A stretch of DNA of 47,287 bases from Bryobacterales bacterium (GTDB lineage Bacteria > Acidobacteriota > Terriglobia > Bryobacterales > Bryobacteraceae), in NCBI GenBank assembly GCA_020854055.1, contig JADZGD010000063.1, positions 1 through 47,287 on the forward strand. The letters are read 5' to 3'. A program made the translations under genes and the position numbers. Below the pieces are notes generated by a model. The model did not search any database and was not told where the DNA came from. It was given only the letters and a program-made list of their open reading frames with translations. Below, piece after piece: positions 28,959 through 36,723 of the stretch. Position 1 is the stretch's first letter. Each line of letters starts with the position of its first letter.

Positions 28959-30338
28959 ATGATGACACCTCGATGGTCGCGCAGGTCTTTTTTCGCCGCG
29001 CTCGCCGCGACCTGTGTGGGGCGCGCCGCTTCCCGCGACCTGGAGCGGCGCCTGCTCGAATCCCTCGGCCAACTCCGGATCGCGGACACTCACGAGCATT
29101 TCTACGAGGAAAAAGAACGGCTGAAGCGCCCAACGGATTTCTTCTCCCTGGCCGAAGCCTACGTATGGGCCGACATGGTTTCGGCGGGCCTGCCGGCGGA
29201 GTCTTCCCGTATCATTCGGGATCAACACGCTTCGGACGCCGTCCGCTGGAGAGCGTTCGAACCGTACTGGAATCTGGTCCGCTACACCGGGTATGCACAG
29301 GCGTTGCGGATTGCCATTCGCGATCTCTATGGCTGCGACGAACTTTCCGCGCCCGCTGTCGTTGCTCTCAACGATCGCATCCGCTCCCGCAACCGGCCGG
29401 GACTCTACAAATGGATACTCCGCGACATGGCGCGGATTCGTTTCCTGGTCGAAGACGATCATTGCGGCGGCTGTGTGAAAGTCGCGAGTACGAAGGAAAA
29501 CCTGGCAATGTTCGTGCTGGCCAGACGTTTCGATAAATTTATCATCCCTTCCGGGCGGAGCGACACCCGTCAACTCGAAGCGATGACCGGACTGTCGATC
29601 TCGCGTCTCAAAGACCTCGAAGCGGCAATTGCGAAGAGTTTCGACCAGAATCTCGCCGAAGGAATGCGCGCCGTCAAGGTGGGCCTGGCCTACCGGCGCG
29701 ACCTGCGCTTCGAAGAAACCGCGCAGCCGGACGCCGAGCGCGATTTCGAGGCCATGATGAGCGGCTCCCGTAACGTTCCTACGGGCTTTCGGTCCGCCAT
29801 GCAGCGTCCCTTCCGGCGAATGGAAGATTATCTCTTCCATCACGTGCTGCAACTGGCGGATGCGCATCGCATTCCCGTGCAGATTCACACTGGCTTGTTC
29901 GCCGGCACGGGCGGAGTGCTGACAAACTCAGACCCGCAGTTGCTGATCAATACCTTTCTATTGCACCCACGGGTCCAGTTCGACATATTTCACCTCGGCT
30001 ATCCCTATCAGGAGGCGCTCGGCGTGCTTGCCAAATCGTTTCCGAATGTACATTTGGACTTCTGCTGGGCTCACGTGGTCAACCCGTCGGCCGCGCGCCG
30101 CACCCTGAGTGAATACCTGGATTCGGTCCCTGTCAACAAGATCCTCGGATTCGGCGGTGACTACAAGCATCCGGAATTGAGCTACGGGCACGCGAAGATC
30201 GCCCGGCGCAATGTGGCGCAAGCGCTCGCGCGCAAGGTGGAAGAGGGCGGCTGCAGTGAACAGGAGGCGTTCGATATCGGCAGCCGTATTCTGTACGGCA
30301 ATGCCGCGCGCCTGTTCTCCTGGAACGATGCCGCCTGA
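28959..30338 (+). CDS. Tat-exported amidohydrolase (amidohydrolase_2-like)
   Basis: A 459-residue protein. AGGAGG lies 5 bases before the ATG at 28959 (8 before the second ATG at 28962), which settles the start. A twin-arginine signal (SRRSFFAALAATCVG) is followed by IADTHEHF, the first metal-binding motif of the amidohydrolase fold. Later strands give VQIHTGLFAG (metal His), FDIFHLGYPY (second His) and LGFGGDYKH, with the late catalytic Asp. These fit the PF04909 amidohydrolase-related family, which includes decarboxylases and lactone or amide hydrolases; uronate-isomerase-like folds are a further possibility. The substrate cannot be assigned. It is monocistronic and convergent with the MscS gene. 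Confidence 0.85.
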   Translation: MMTPRWSRRSFFAALAATCVGRAASRDLERRLLESLGQLRIADTHEHFYEEKERLKRPTDFFSLAEAYVWADMVSAGLPAESSRIIRDQHASDAVRWRAFEPYWNLVRYTGYAQALRIAIRDLYGCDELSAPAVVALNDRIRSRNRPGLYKWILRDMARIRFLVEDDHCGGCVKVASTKENLAMFVLARRFDKFIIPSGRSDTRQLEAMTGLSISRLKDLEAAIAKSFDQNLAEGMRAVKVGLAYRRDLRFEETAQPDAERDFEAMMSGSRNVPTGFRSAMQRPFRRMEDYLFHHVLQLADAHRIPVQIHTGLFAGTGGVLTNSDPQLLINTFLLHPRVQFDIFHLGYPYQEALGVLAKSFPNVHLDFCWAHVVNPSAARRTLSEYLDSVPVNKILGFGGDYKHPELSYGHAKIARRNVAQALARKVEEGGCSEQEAFDIGSRILYGNAARLFSWNDAA

Positions 30339-30444
30339 ATTCATCGTGTACGGCGGACCAGCGACGGGCCGGACTGGATTCAGCGGTTTCGTACAGCCTA
30401 TGCTGAGGTGGCGCCACCGGGCAGTTTCTGAATTCACGATCCTT

Positions 30445-31233
30445 TCAGTGCCACGGCTTCAACAGACCTAACCGCAGAAATTCCTTCTTGGCGCGCACGG
30501 TGAGGTCACTTTGCATTCCCTTTCCATAGCGGTGATCGAAGACATAGGCTTTGATGCTCAGGCGAACGTAGGGGTGGTGGCCGATTTCGTCCGTCACCAG
30601 AACCGTAACGGGCTTGGCCAGATACGTGAAGGGCGAGGTGTAGGCGACCTCGTAGCCGATTCGTCTGATGAGATCGGGATCGGTACTGGCGGGCAGAAAC
30701 AGATCGGTGACCATCTGGCAATCAGGCACTCCGGAATTGGCGTTAAAGACGTGGTTATTGAGAACGTCGGAGTTGGGGATGGTGACACGGGTGTCGTCCG
30801 GGGTGGTGAGTTTGGTACTGCGCAGGCCAATGTGAACGATTTCGCCATGGGCCTCGCCGATCTGCACGCGATCGCCCAATTGGTAGGGGCGATCGGCGAC
30901 GATAACCATACCTCCAATCAGATTCCGGATCAGATCCTGCGCGCCGAGGCCGATGGCGATGGCGACCGAACCAATGGCAGCCAGGAAGGTTTCGTGCGAG
31001 GGGGAGAGCAGATCGAATGCCAACAGGCTCGCCACAAACCAGAGACCGATACGGAGTACCGGTTCGATCCACTTCACCACAAAGCGCGCTCTTGGGCCGC
31101 GGCGGCTGAGCAGGTCAAGAAGCCTGGTGGCATAGCGAATGAGCAGCCATGCGGCCGCGAAGATGACGATGGCGCCGGCAATGCGCGTGAACGTGAAGTA
31201 GTGAAGAAGATCGAGTTCCGGCTTTTTGTTCAT
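30445..31233 (-). CDS. MscS-family mechanosensitive channel
   Basis: A 262-residue protein. The start MNKKPELDLL is preceded by GAGGAG about 9 bases away; the longer ATG at 31347 would run into the upstream gene. TM1 is near residues 12-38 and TM2 near 60-80. The pore helix is AIGSVAIAIGLGAQDLIRNLIGG, the Gly/Ala-rich TM3 of MscS. Then comes the beta domain (RPYQLGDRVQIGEAHGEIVHIGLRSTKL, VTIPNSDVLNNHV) and a C-terminal alpha/beta domain. It opens under membrane tension to release solutes on hypo-osmotic shock. It sits 13 bases after a large P-loop ATPase gene on the same strand, an unusual partner for such a channel. Confidence 0.93.
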   Translation of the reverse strand: MNKKPELDLLHYFTFTRIAGAIVIFAAAWLLIRYATRLLDLLSRRGPRARFVVKWIEPVLRIGLWFVASLLAFDLLSPSHETFLAAIGSVAIAIGLGAQDLIRNLIGGMVIVADRPYQLGDRVQIGEAHGEIVHIGLRSTKLTTPDDTRVTIPNSDVLNNHVFNANSGVPDCQMVTDLFLPASTDPDLIRRIGYEVAYTSPFTYLAKPVTVLVTDEIGHHPYVRLSIKAYVFDHRYGKGMQSDLTVRAKKEFLRLGLLKPWH

Positions 31234-31246
31234 CGGTCTGCGCTCC

Positions 31247-34024
31247 TCAGATAAGATTGCGGCGGCTGAGGGTATCGCGAACCAGCCGGCCGGCTTCCGG
31301 ACGAACACGGACTCCCGAACCACCGGGTTCGGGTTCGAGAACTTCAAGCAAGTGCAGGCGCTCCAACTGGCGAACGCTCAACTGCGGGCTGGTGACGAGC
31401 ACCTGCGCGACCTCGTCTGCCGTCAAGCTGCCGTGCTGGAGGATGGCCTTCAGGGTAAAACAGTCGTCGAGCGACATCGAGGCGGCAAGCTGGCTGTAAT
31501 CGGGAGCCAGCGGCTGGCGCATGTAAACGACACCGGCTTCCAAACGCTCAATGGAGCCCTGCCAGAGTTCGTAGGCAGCGCGGAAGATGCCTTCCGACTG
31601 CGCATAGAGCGCATCAAGAAAGAGGCTCCCGGCGTCCTGCTCGAGACCGGACAAGCGACGCAGCCGGCTGACGCGGGGATCCTCGGGGGCAAGCGGAGCG
31701 TACTCCAGCCGCGCGCCCGATAGACCGTGACGCTGCAGGATGGCCTTGCTCAGGTCTTCCTGCTTCACGCTCATGGCGTTAATGTGGTGGGAGAAGTGGC
31801 GGCCAAGGCCCAGCACGGAATCCAGATAATGATAGGCCGTCTCATTGACACTGAAGATCCAGAGCGTGGAGCGGCTGGTCATGTACATGAGGTCGAGCAG
31901 CGCGCGCAGCGCATCAAAACCGTTGATAGCGCGCAGGAAGGTGCGCTCAAACTCCTCCACCACGATCACGCGGCGGCGGGCCGCCAGGGCTTCGGCGGGA
32001 TTGGCGCCTTCAGCCAGTCCGAGCAGCGAGCCGATGAAGGCCGTCATCCCGGCGGGTTCGATGAGACGCTCGCCAAACTGGCCGCGAGCCACTTCGCACT
32101 GAGTGAAGATCCGGGCAATGGCACAGTTAACCAGGCTGGTTTTGCCGCTGCCGCGGGCGCCGACAATGATCACCGAAGTTCCGCGGCCTTCTTCCCACCG
32201 GGCGAGGGCATCGGCGAAGCCTGCCATCTCCTCATCACGGCCGACAAGAAAACGCGGATCCTCCACCGGGGCAAGGCGAAACAGACGCCGGTAGAGCATC
32301 GGCAAATCACGCCCGTGAAGCTGAACCTTGAGTGCGTCGCCGAGATCGGCGCGACGGACAACGGGGTCCGCCCGTTTCCGTGGCGGCGTTAACCAGCCAA
32401 TTCTGGTGAGAACCCAGCGATTGGCTTCACGCGCCGCTTTCCACCCGTAACGGAAGCCGTGACGGAGCCCCTCCGCGGCCAGGCCGCGCACCTGGCGGGC
32501 GATCCGCCTGCCGCGCTGGCGAGTAAGGTAGGCCGCCAGGCCGATACTTTGCTTTTCGATTACCGTGTCGCTTTCGATCAGCACGGCGGCAACGGCCGAG
32601 ACGGCGGCGGAATCGACGGTGGCGCCAATGCCGGGCGCCGCCTGTTGCTGGTAGCGAAGCAGGGAAAGAGCGTTGGAGATGGCCTCACGAGCCAGTTCTT
32701 GTCCCGTAACCGGCTCCGCAGCGGCGGTTTCGAGCGCAAACGCAACTACTTCGCGAGCACGCTCGATTTCACGCACAAGGGTGCGATCAACGGCCTCGGC
32801 CTCCCGGAATCCGGCGACCAGCAGGGGAGCGCCGGTGGATCGCAAAGCGGAGGCAAAGATACCGGCGGCTTTCAGGTTCCGCCAGGGCTTCACCAGACCG
32901 GGAGTCGCCTGGTGGGGCTTAACCGATTCAATCGTAGCCGGCAATTCGGAGCGGACGTTTCCAATTGTGCGCTGGAGCCACTCCGCTAAACGCTCATCGG
33001 AGGAGAGCAGTTGCGTTTGCGGCTGGGGAAATGGTTCCGAGCCGGTGTCCGGCCATTGCGCCAGCCAGCCGATGGCGGTTTCCAACTCCCGCCGCAGTTC
33101 GCCATGTTCGGACTGCAGCGATTCGAGGCTGCCGATGGTATCCTGAACCGTCCGCCGTCCCACCCGCGTCAACTGGAGTTCCAGCTCCATAACACCATGC
33201 ACGGCCCGCTGCTGGCGGGACCAATAGGCCAGATGCCGTTGGTGGCGGCGGGTCCACTTCGCCCGGCGGCTCACCGAGACAGGGCGAGGCCGGCGGAACA
33301 GGGCGGCTCCGACCGCCGCCGAAAACGAACCGGCCCAGGCATCGTACTGGCGCAAACACGACTCCGCGCGCTGGCGATGACCGGAGGCCGCTTCCAGCCA
33401 CCAGGCGCGAGCCTGTTCAATCCCGGAAAAATCATCGGCAGACCGCTGGAAGGGAACAAGAAAGGCGCGGCGGTAGGTTTGCCACGGGAACAGCAGGTGA
33501 AGCAACGCCTGCGCCAGCACCAGTTGGAAGGCGCCATCAAGAGCCGCGCGGTCAACAAGCAACTGGAGAAGATGATCGGCGACGGCGTCGCGAAGGGCGA
33601 CCGTGCGAGGGCGGTTTCGAAGGGCGCGCCGCAAACGGGCCCGCCAGTGGAGATGAACACCGGGTAGCTGCCCCAGTTCCGGCATGGACGTTTCAACCGT
33701 TCGCGGCAATCCGAGCACGGCATCCCCGAGAATGGCGTCATGCTCCTGCAGAGCGGTGAGAACACGGTAGAGCGGCCGCTTCTGGTTGTACGCCGTGTGG
33801 AGGTTACCAAGCAAAGGAGGCGCCCAACCGGCAAAAAAATCGTCAATGGCAGACAGTTGCCGGCCGGCCAGGGCGGGCTTGGGCAGTTCCAGGAACAAAG
33901 CCCGCTGGGTGGCGATGAGCGCCTCCAGCTCCGTCCAGCAGGCGCGGCATTCCGATGCCAGCAGCGTGCCCCGGGAGTCCAGCAACCCGGTGAGGCCGCT
34001 CCAGATTTCGATATCAAGGGCCAT
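31247..34024 (-). CDS. Large uncharacterised P-loop ATPase paired with an MscS channel
   Basis: A 925-residue protein I do not recognise as a named family. Residues 1 to about 580 are almost wholly alpha-helical by composition, rich in Arg, Trp, Gln and Leu, with no clear membrane helix or signal. From about 590 there is an AAA/STAND-type NTPase: a LVGRDEE lead-in, Walker A GARGSGKTSL near 622, Walker B RVIVVEEFER near 690, and WIFSVNETAYH as a sensor-1-like strand. The last 100 residues (SLDDCFTLKAILQHGSLTADEVAQVL) look like a winged-helix domain. It probably couples ATP hydrolysis to a signalling or remodelling step. The MscS gene begins 13 bases downstream on the same strand, and trehalose genes diverge from it, so a role in osmotic response is inferred. 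A transport role is not supported. Confidence 0.85.
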   Translation of the reverse strand: MALDIEIWSGLTGLLDSRGTLLASECRACWTELEALIATQRALFLELPKPALAGRQLSAIDDFFAGWAPPLLGNLHTAYNQKRPLYRVLTALQEHDAILGDAVLGLPRTVETSMPELGQLPGVHLHWRARLRRALRNRPRTVALRDAVADHLLQLLVDRAALDGAFQLVLAQALLHLLFPWQTYRRAFLVPFQRSADDFSGIEQARAWWLEAASGHRQRAESCLRQYDAWAGSFSAAVGAALFRRPRPVSVSRRAKWTRRHQRHLAYWSRQQRAVHGVMELELQLTRVGRRTVQDTIGSLESLQSEHGELRRELETAIGWLAQWPDTGSEPFPQPQTQLLSSDERLAEWLQRTIGNVRSELPATIESVKPHQATPGLVKPWRNLKAAGIFASALRSTGAPLLVAGFREAEAVDRTLVREIERAREVVAFALETAAAEPVTGQELAREAISNALSLLRYQQQAAPGIGATVDSAAVSAVAAVLIESDTVIEKQSIGLAAYLTRQRGRRIARQVRGLAAEGLRHGFRYGWKAAREANRWVLTRIGWLTPPRKRADPVVRRADLGDALKVQLHGRDLPMLYRRLFRLAPVEDPRFLVGRDEEMAGFADALARWEEGRGTSVIIVGARGSGKTSLVNCAIARIFTQCEVARGQFGERLIEPAGMTAFIGSLLGLAEGANPAEALAARRRVIVVEEFERTFLRAINGFDALRALLDLMYMTSRSTLWIFSVNETAYHYLDSVLGLGRHFSHHINAMSVKQEDLSKAILQRHGLSGARLEYAPLAPEDPRVSRLRRLSGLEQDAGSLFLDALYAQSEGIFRAAYELWQGSIERLEAGVVYMRQPLAPDYSQLAASMSLDDCFTLKAILQHGSLTADEVAQVLVTSPQLSVRQLERLHLLEVLEPEPGGSGVRVRPEAGRLVRDTLSRRNLI

Positions 34025-34167
34025 CTCTATTCCAAGCGATCGACGCCGCCGGAAACATCCTGGCGATTATTCGGACATGATAGCGCGAAGGGGGCGGAAT
34101 TCGTATAGGCTGAAGTGTTTGGCCGGATTCGGAACTCCCGGCGGTCGAAGCACAACGAAGCTCAATC

Positions 34168-34815
34168 ATGAATCATCAGGAACCTTTCGTGTTCTACACC
34201 GAACGCCGGCTGGTGGCGTTGACCGGCATGCGGGCACGCACGCTGGCACAACTGGTGGGGCATCTCGGCGAGATATCGGGATCGTCGATCTTCTATCACA
34301 CGCACCAGATGTATCTGGCGCATCATTTCGAGACGCCAGTCTTCTCAAATGATTTTGCGCTCTGGGTCGGAGGGGCGCTCCAGCAGGAGGCGCTGGGCGA
34401 GAAGCTGGCCGCGGTGGACCTGCTCTCGTTCACCTCGATCCGCCAACTGCGCGAGGAGATCATCCGGGTGATCGAGCGCCACATGGCAGCCGGCGGGTGG
34501 CAGGACAGGGAATGCCCGCCGGGCGATGAGTTTCACTTCTGCCGCTCGAAAAGCTTCATCATGCCGACGGGATTGGAGGCGCGTGACCCGGATGAGTTCT
34601 TCGAGATCCTGCCGCGGGTGTCGAACCTGTCGCTGTTTTTTCACTTTTTTGAGTCGCGGCTGCGGCTGGGACACGCCACCAACGATTTCTCGGAATGGCT
34701 CGCCGGAAGGGGCGAGACCGGACTGGCCCAGGCCATCGACGAGGCCGACCCGTACATCATGACGCTCGATCAGTTCAAGCAGCGGATCATCATGATCGGA
34801 AAGTCCAGGAGCTGA
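34168..34815 (+). CDS. DUF5752-like protein upstream of treT
   Basis: A 215-residue soluble protein beginning MNHQEPFVFYTERRLVALTG. The segment LVGHLGEISGSSIFYHTHQMYLAHHF and the later FHFFESRLRLGHATNDFSEWL recall an uncharacterised family (DUF5752, from memory) that is found next to TreT-type glycosyltransferases. Conserved-looking His, Tyr and Trp residues suggest a binding or catalytic role, but no fold is evident to me. It ends 3 bases before treT, with AGGAG for treT lying over its stop, so the two are co-translated. It may regulate, modify or assist the trehalose synthase; this is inference from context only. Confidence 0.8.
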   Translation: MNHQEPFVFYTERRLVALTGMRARTLAQLVGHLGEISGSSIFYHTHQMYLAHHFETPVFSNDFALWVGGALQQEALGEKLAAVDLLSFTSIRQLREEIIRVIERHMAAGGWQDRECPPGDEFHFCRSKSFIMPTGLEARDPDEFFEILPRVSNLSLFFHFFESRLRLGHATNDFSEWLAGRGETGLAQAIDEADPYIMTLDQFKQRIIMIGKSRS

Positions 34816-34818
34816 CCC

Positions 34819-36048
34819 ATGGCGATTCACCTTGCGGATTACGAAGAAGTTGCCGGCCGGGAGACGATTGAGGAGTTGCGGGTGCTGGCGGATAAGGTGC
34901 GGGGCCGGCGGTTGCAGAACATCAATTCGACCCCGGTGGGTGGAGGCGTAGCGGAAATTCTGACGCGCCTGTTGCCGTTGCTGCGGGAGCTGGGGATCGA
35001 CGCCACCTGGGACGTGATCAAAGGCGACCAGGCGTTTTTCAACGTCACCAAAGCGTTTCACAATGCGCTGCATGGCAACAAAGAAACCATCACCGCCGGC
35101 ATGTTGGAAGCTTACCGGGCGACCACCCAGGCAAACCTGGAGCAAATGAATATCCGCGGCGACGTGGTGATCGTACACGACCCGCAACCGGCGGGGATGG
35201 TGGAGTTGCGCCGCAGCATGGGCCGGCAGTGGGTGTGGCGCTGTCATATCGATGTATCCAACCCGGACCGGCAGGTGTGGGAGTTTTTGGAGCCGTACGT
35301 GAACCAGTACGACGCGGCGATCTTTTCGATGCCCGATTTCGCGCAACAGTTGCCGATTGCCCAGTACATGGTGGCGCCATCTATCGATCCGTTGGCGGAC
35401 AAGAACCGCGCGCTCAGCCCCGATTTCGTGAACGAGGTGCTGGCCAGATACGAGGTGGACCCGGAACGTCCGGTGGTGACGCAGATTTCACGCTTCGACC
35501 GGCTGAAGGATCCGCTGGGGGTGATTGCGGCCTACCGCATGGTGAAGCGGCGTCACGATTGCCAACTGGTGCTGGCGGGCGGAGGCGCGAGCGACGATCC
35601 GGAAGGCGAACTGGTGCTGCGCGAGGTTCAGGAGGCTGCCGCCGGCGACCGGGATATCCATATTCTGCTGCTGCCGCCGTTCAGCGATCTGGAGATCAAC
35701 GCGCTGGTTCGCGGTTCGACGGTGGTGATGCAGAAGTCCATCCGGGAGGGGTTCGGCTTGACGGTGAGTGAAGCGCTGTGGAAGAAGAAGCCGGTGATTG
35801 GCGGCGCGGTGGGGGGAATCAAGCTACAGGTGATTCATGGCATCACCGGGTTTCTGGTACATTCGGCCGAAGGCGCGGCGCGGCGGTTGGCGCAGCTATT
35901 GGATGATCCCCAGTTACGAACGGAACTGGGCGAGAACGGGCATTCGCACGTGAAGCAAAACTTCCTGCTGACGCGGCATGTCAAGGATTACATCCTGGTG
36001 ATGTTGGCGCTGGACCATCCGAACGAGGACATTATCCGATTGTCGTGA
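34819..36048 (+). CDS. treT: Trehalose glycosyltransferring synthase, TreT (GT4)
   Basis: A 409-residue GT-B-fold glycosyltransferase. The N-terminal segment LQNINSTPVGGGVAEIL with DVIKGDQAFFNVTKAFHNALHG is characteristic of TreT, which joins NDP-glucose and glucose to make trehalose (reversibly in archaeal members). The C-terminal domain has QISRFDRLKDPLGVI, the EX7E motif REGFGLTVSEALW and a GGIKLQVIHGITGFLV loop. The length is the family norm. It follows the DUF5752-like gene by 3 bases and converges on the PRC-barrel gene with a 23-base gap. It gives a trehalose route independent of TreY/TreZ in the same region. Confidence 0.9.
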   Translation: MAIHLADYEEVAGRETIEELRVLADKVRGRRLQNINSTPVGGGVAEILTRLLPLLRELGIDATWDVIKGDQAFFNVTKAFHNALHGNKETITAGMLEAYRATTQANLEQMNIRGDVVIVHDPQPAGMVELRRSMGRQWVWRCHIDVSNPDRQVWEFLEPYVNQYDAAIFSMPDFAQQLPIAQYMVAPSIDPLADKNRALSPDFVNEVLARYEVDPERPVVTQISRFDRLKDPLGVIAAYRMVKRRHDCQLVLAGGGASDDPEGELVLREVQEAAAGDRDIHILLLPPFSDLEINALVRGSTVVMQKSIREGFGLTVSEALWKKKPVIGGAVGGIKLQVIHGITGFLVHSAEGAARRLAQLLDDPQLRTELGENGHSHVKQNFLLTRHVKDYILVMLALDHPNEDIIRLS

Positions 36049-36071
36049 ACCGAGAGACGGTCCCGGGCCGC

Positions 36072-36698
36072 TCAGTTCTCATCCTGGGAAAGGATATAGC
36101 GAACTTCCCGGCGCGCCCAGGAGATGTGGCGGATCGAGGGTGTGGAAAGCAGCAGACGCCGGCCGCCGCGGTGGCGGCCGGCGAGCACCACCAGATAACG
36201 GATCTCCCAGTGCGTGTCGTCCAAAATCAGATCGTTCACGCGCCCGGCTTCACGCCCCCCAGCGACGGCGTGGTAGGTAGTAATCTCCCGGGCGCTGCGC
36301 AGGTACGGATCGTTTTCGCCCTCGCCGGCACGAGTCCTGCCGCCAAGCCAGGCCGGCAGCAACGGAGGATCCATTGACCAGGAGGCGGACCCCGCGTGAG
36401 GCCGGCTCATGGCGATCTGTTCCTGGCGCGAAACGGGCCTGGCGCTATCGGCGCCGGGACCCTGGCGGACTTCGCTGGCGGAAAGTTCGACGCGGAGCGA
36501 GCGCTCTCCCCATCCCAGCCGCTCCACCGAGCACGGCGGGATGAGGACCCGGCGGCTGGAGAACCAGCGTCCGGTCTCAACAACCAGGTGGCGCACGATC
36601 CAGATGCGATCGTCAAACAGCAGGTCATGCAGACGGCCGGGTGAACCGCCAGTGGCCAGGATGGTGGAGCCGAGGATGCCGCGGAAATTTCGTAACAT
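36072..36698 (-). CDS. Tandem PRC-barrel domain protein
   Basis: A 208-residue protein made of two PRC-barrel-like repeats. ILATGGSPGRLHDLLFDD with WIVRHLVVETG forms the first, and AVAGGREAGRVNDLILDD with WEIRYLVVLAG the second; they are joined by a Pro/Arg-rich linker. The start MLRNFRGIL at 36698 is chosen because the longer frame would overlap treZ. PRC barrels occur in RimM and photosynthetic H subunits and in many stand-alone stress-related bacterial proteins, where they bind proteins or RNA. It lies 25 bases after treZ on the same strand and is probably co-transcribed. Its role is unknown. Confidence 0.85.
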   Translation of the reverse strand: MLRNFRGILGSTILATGGSPGRLHDLLFDDRIWIVRHLVVETGRWFSSRRVLIPPCSVERLGWGERSLRVELSASEVRQGPGADSARPVSRQEQIAMSRPHAGSASWSMDPPLLPAWLGGRTRAGEGENDPYLRSAREITTYHAVAGGREAGRVNDLILDDTHWEIRYLVVLAGRHRGGRRLLLSTPSIRHISWARREVRYILSQDEN

Positions 36699-36723
36699 TC
36701 GGTGGTCCGATCCGCCGGGCGCC

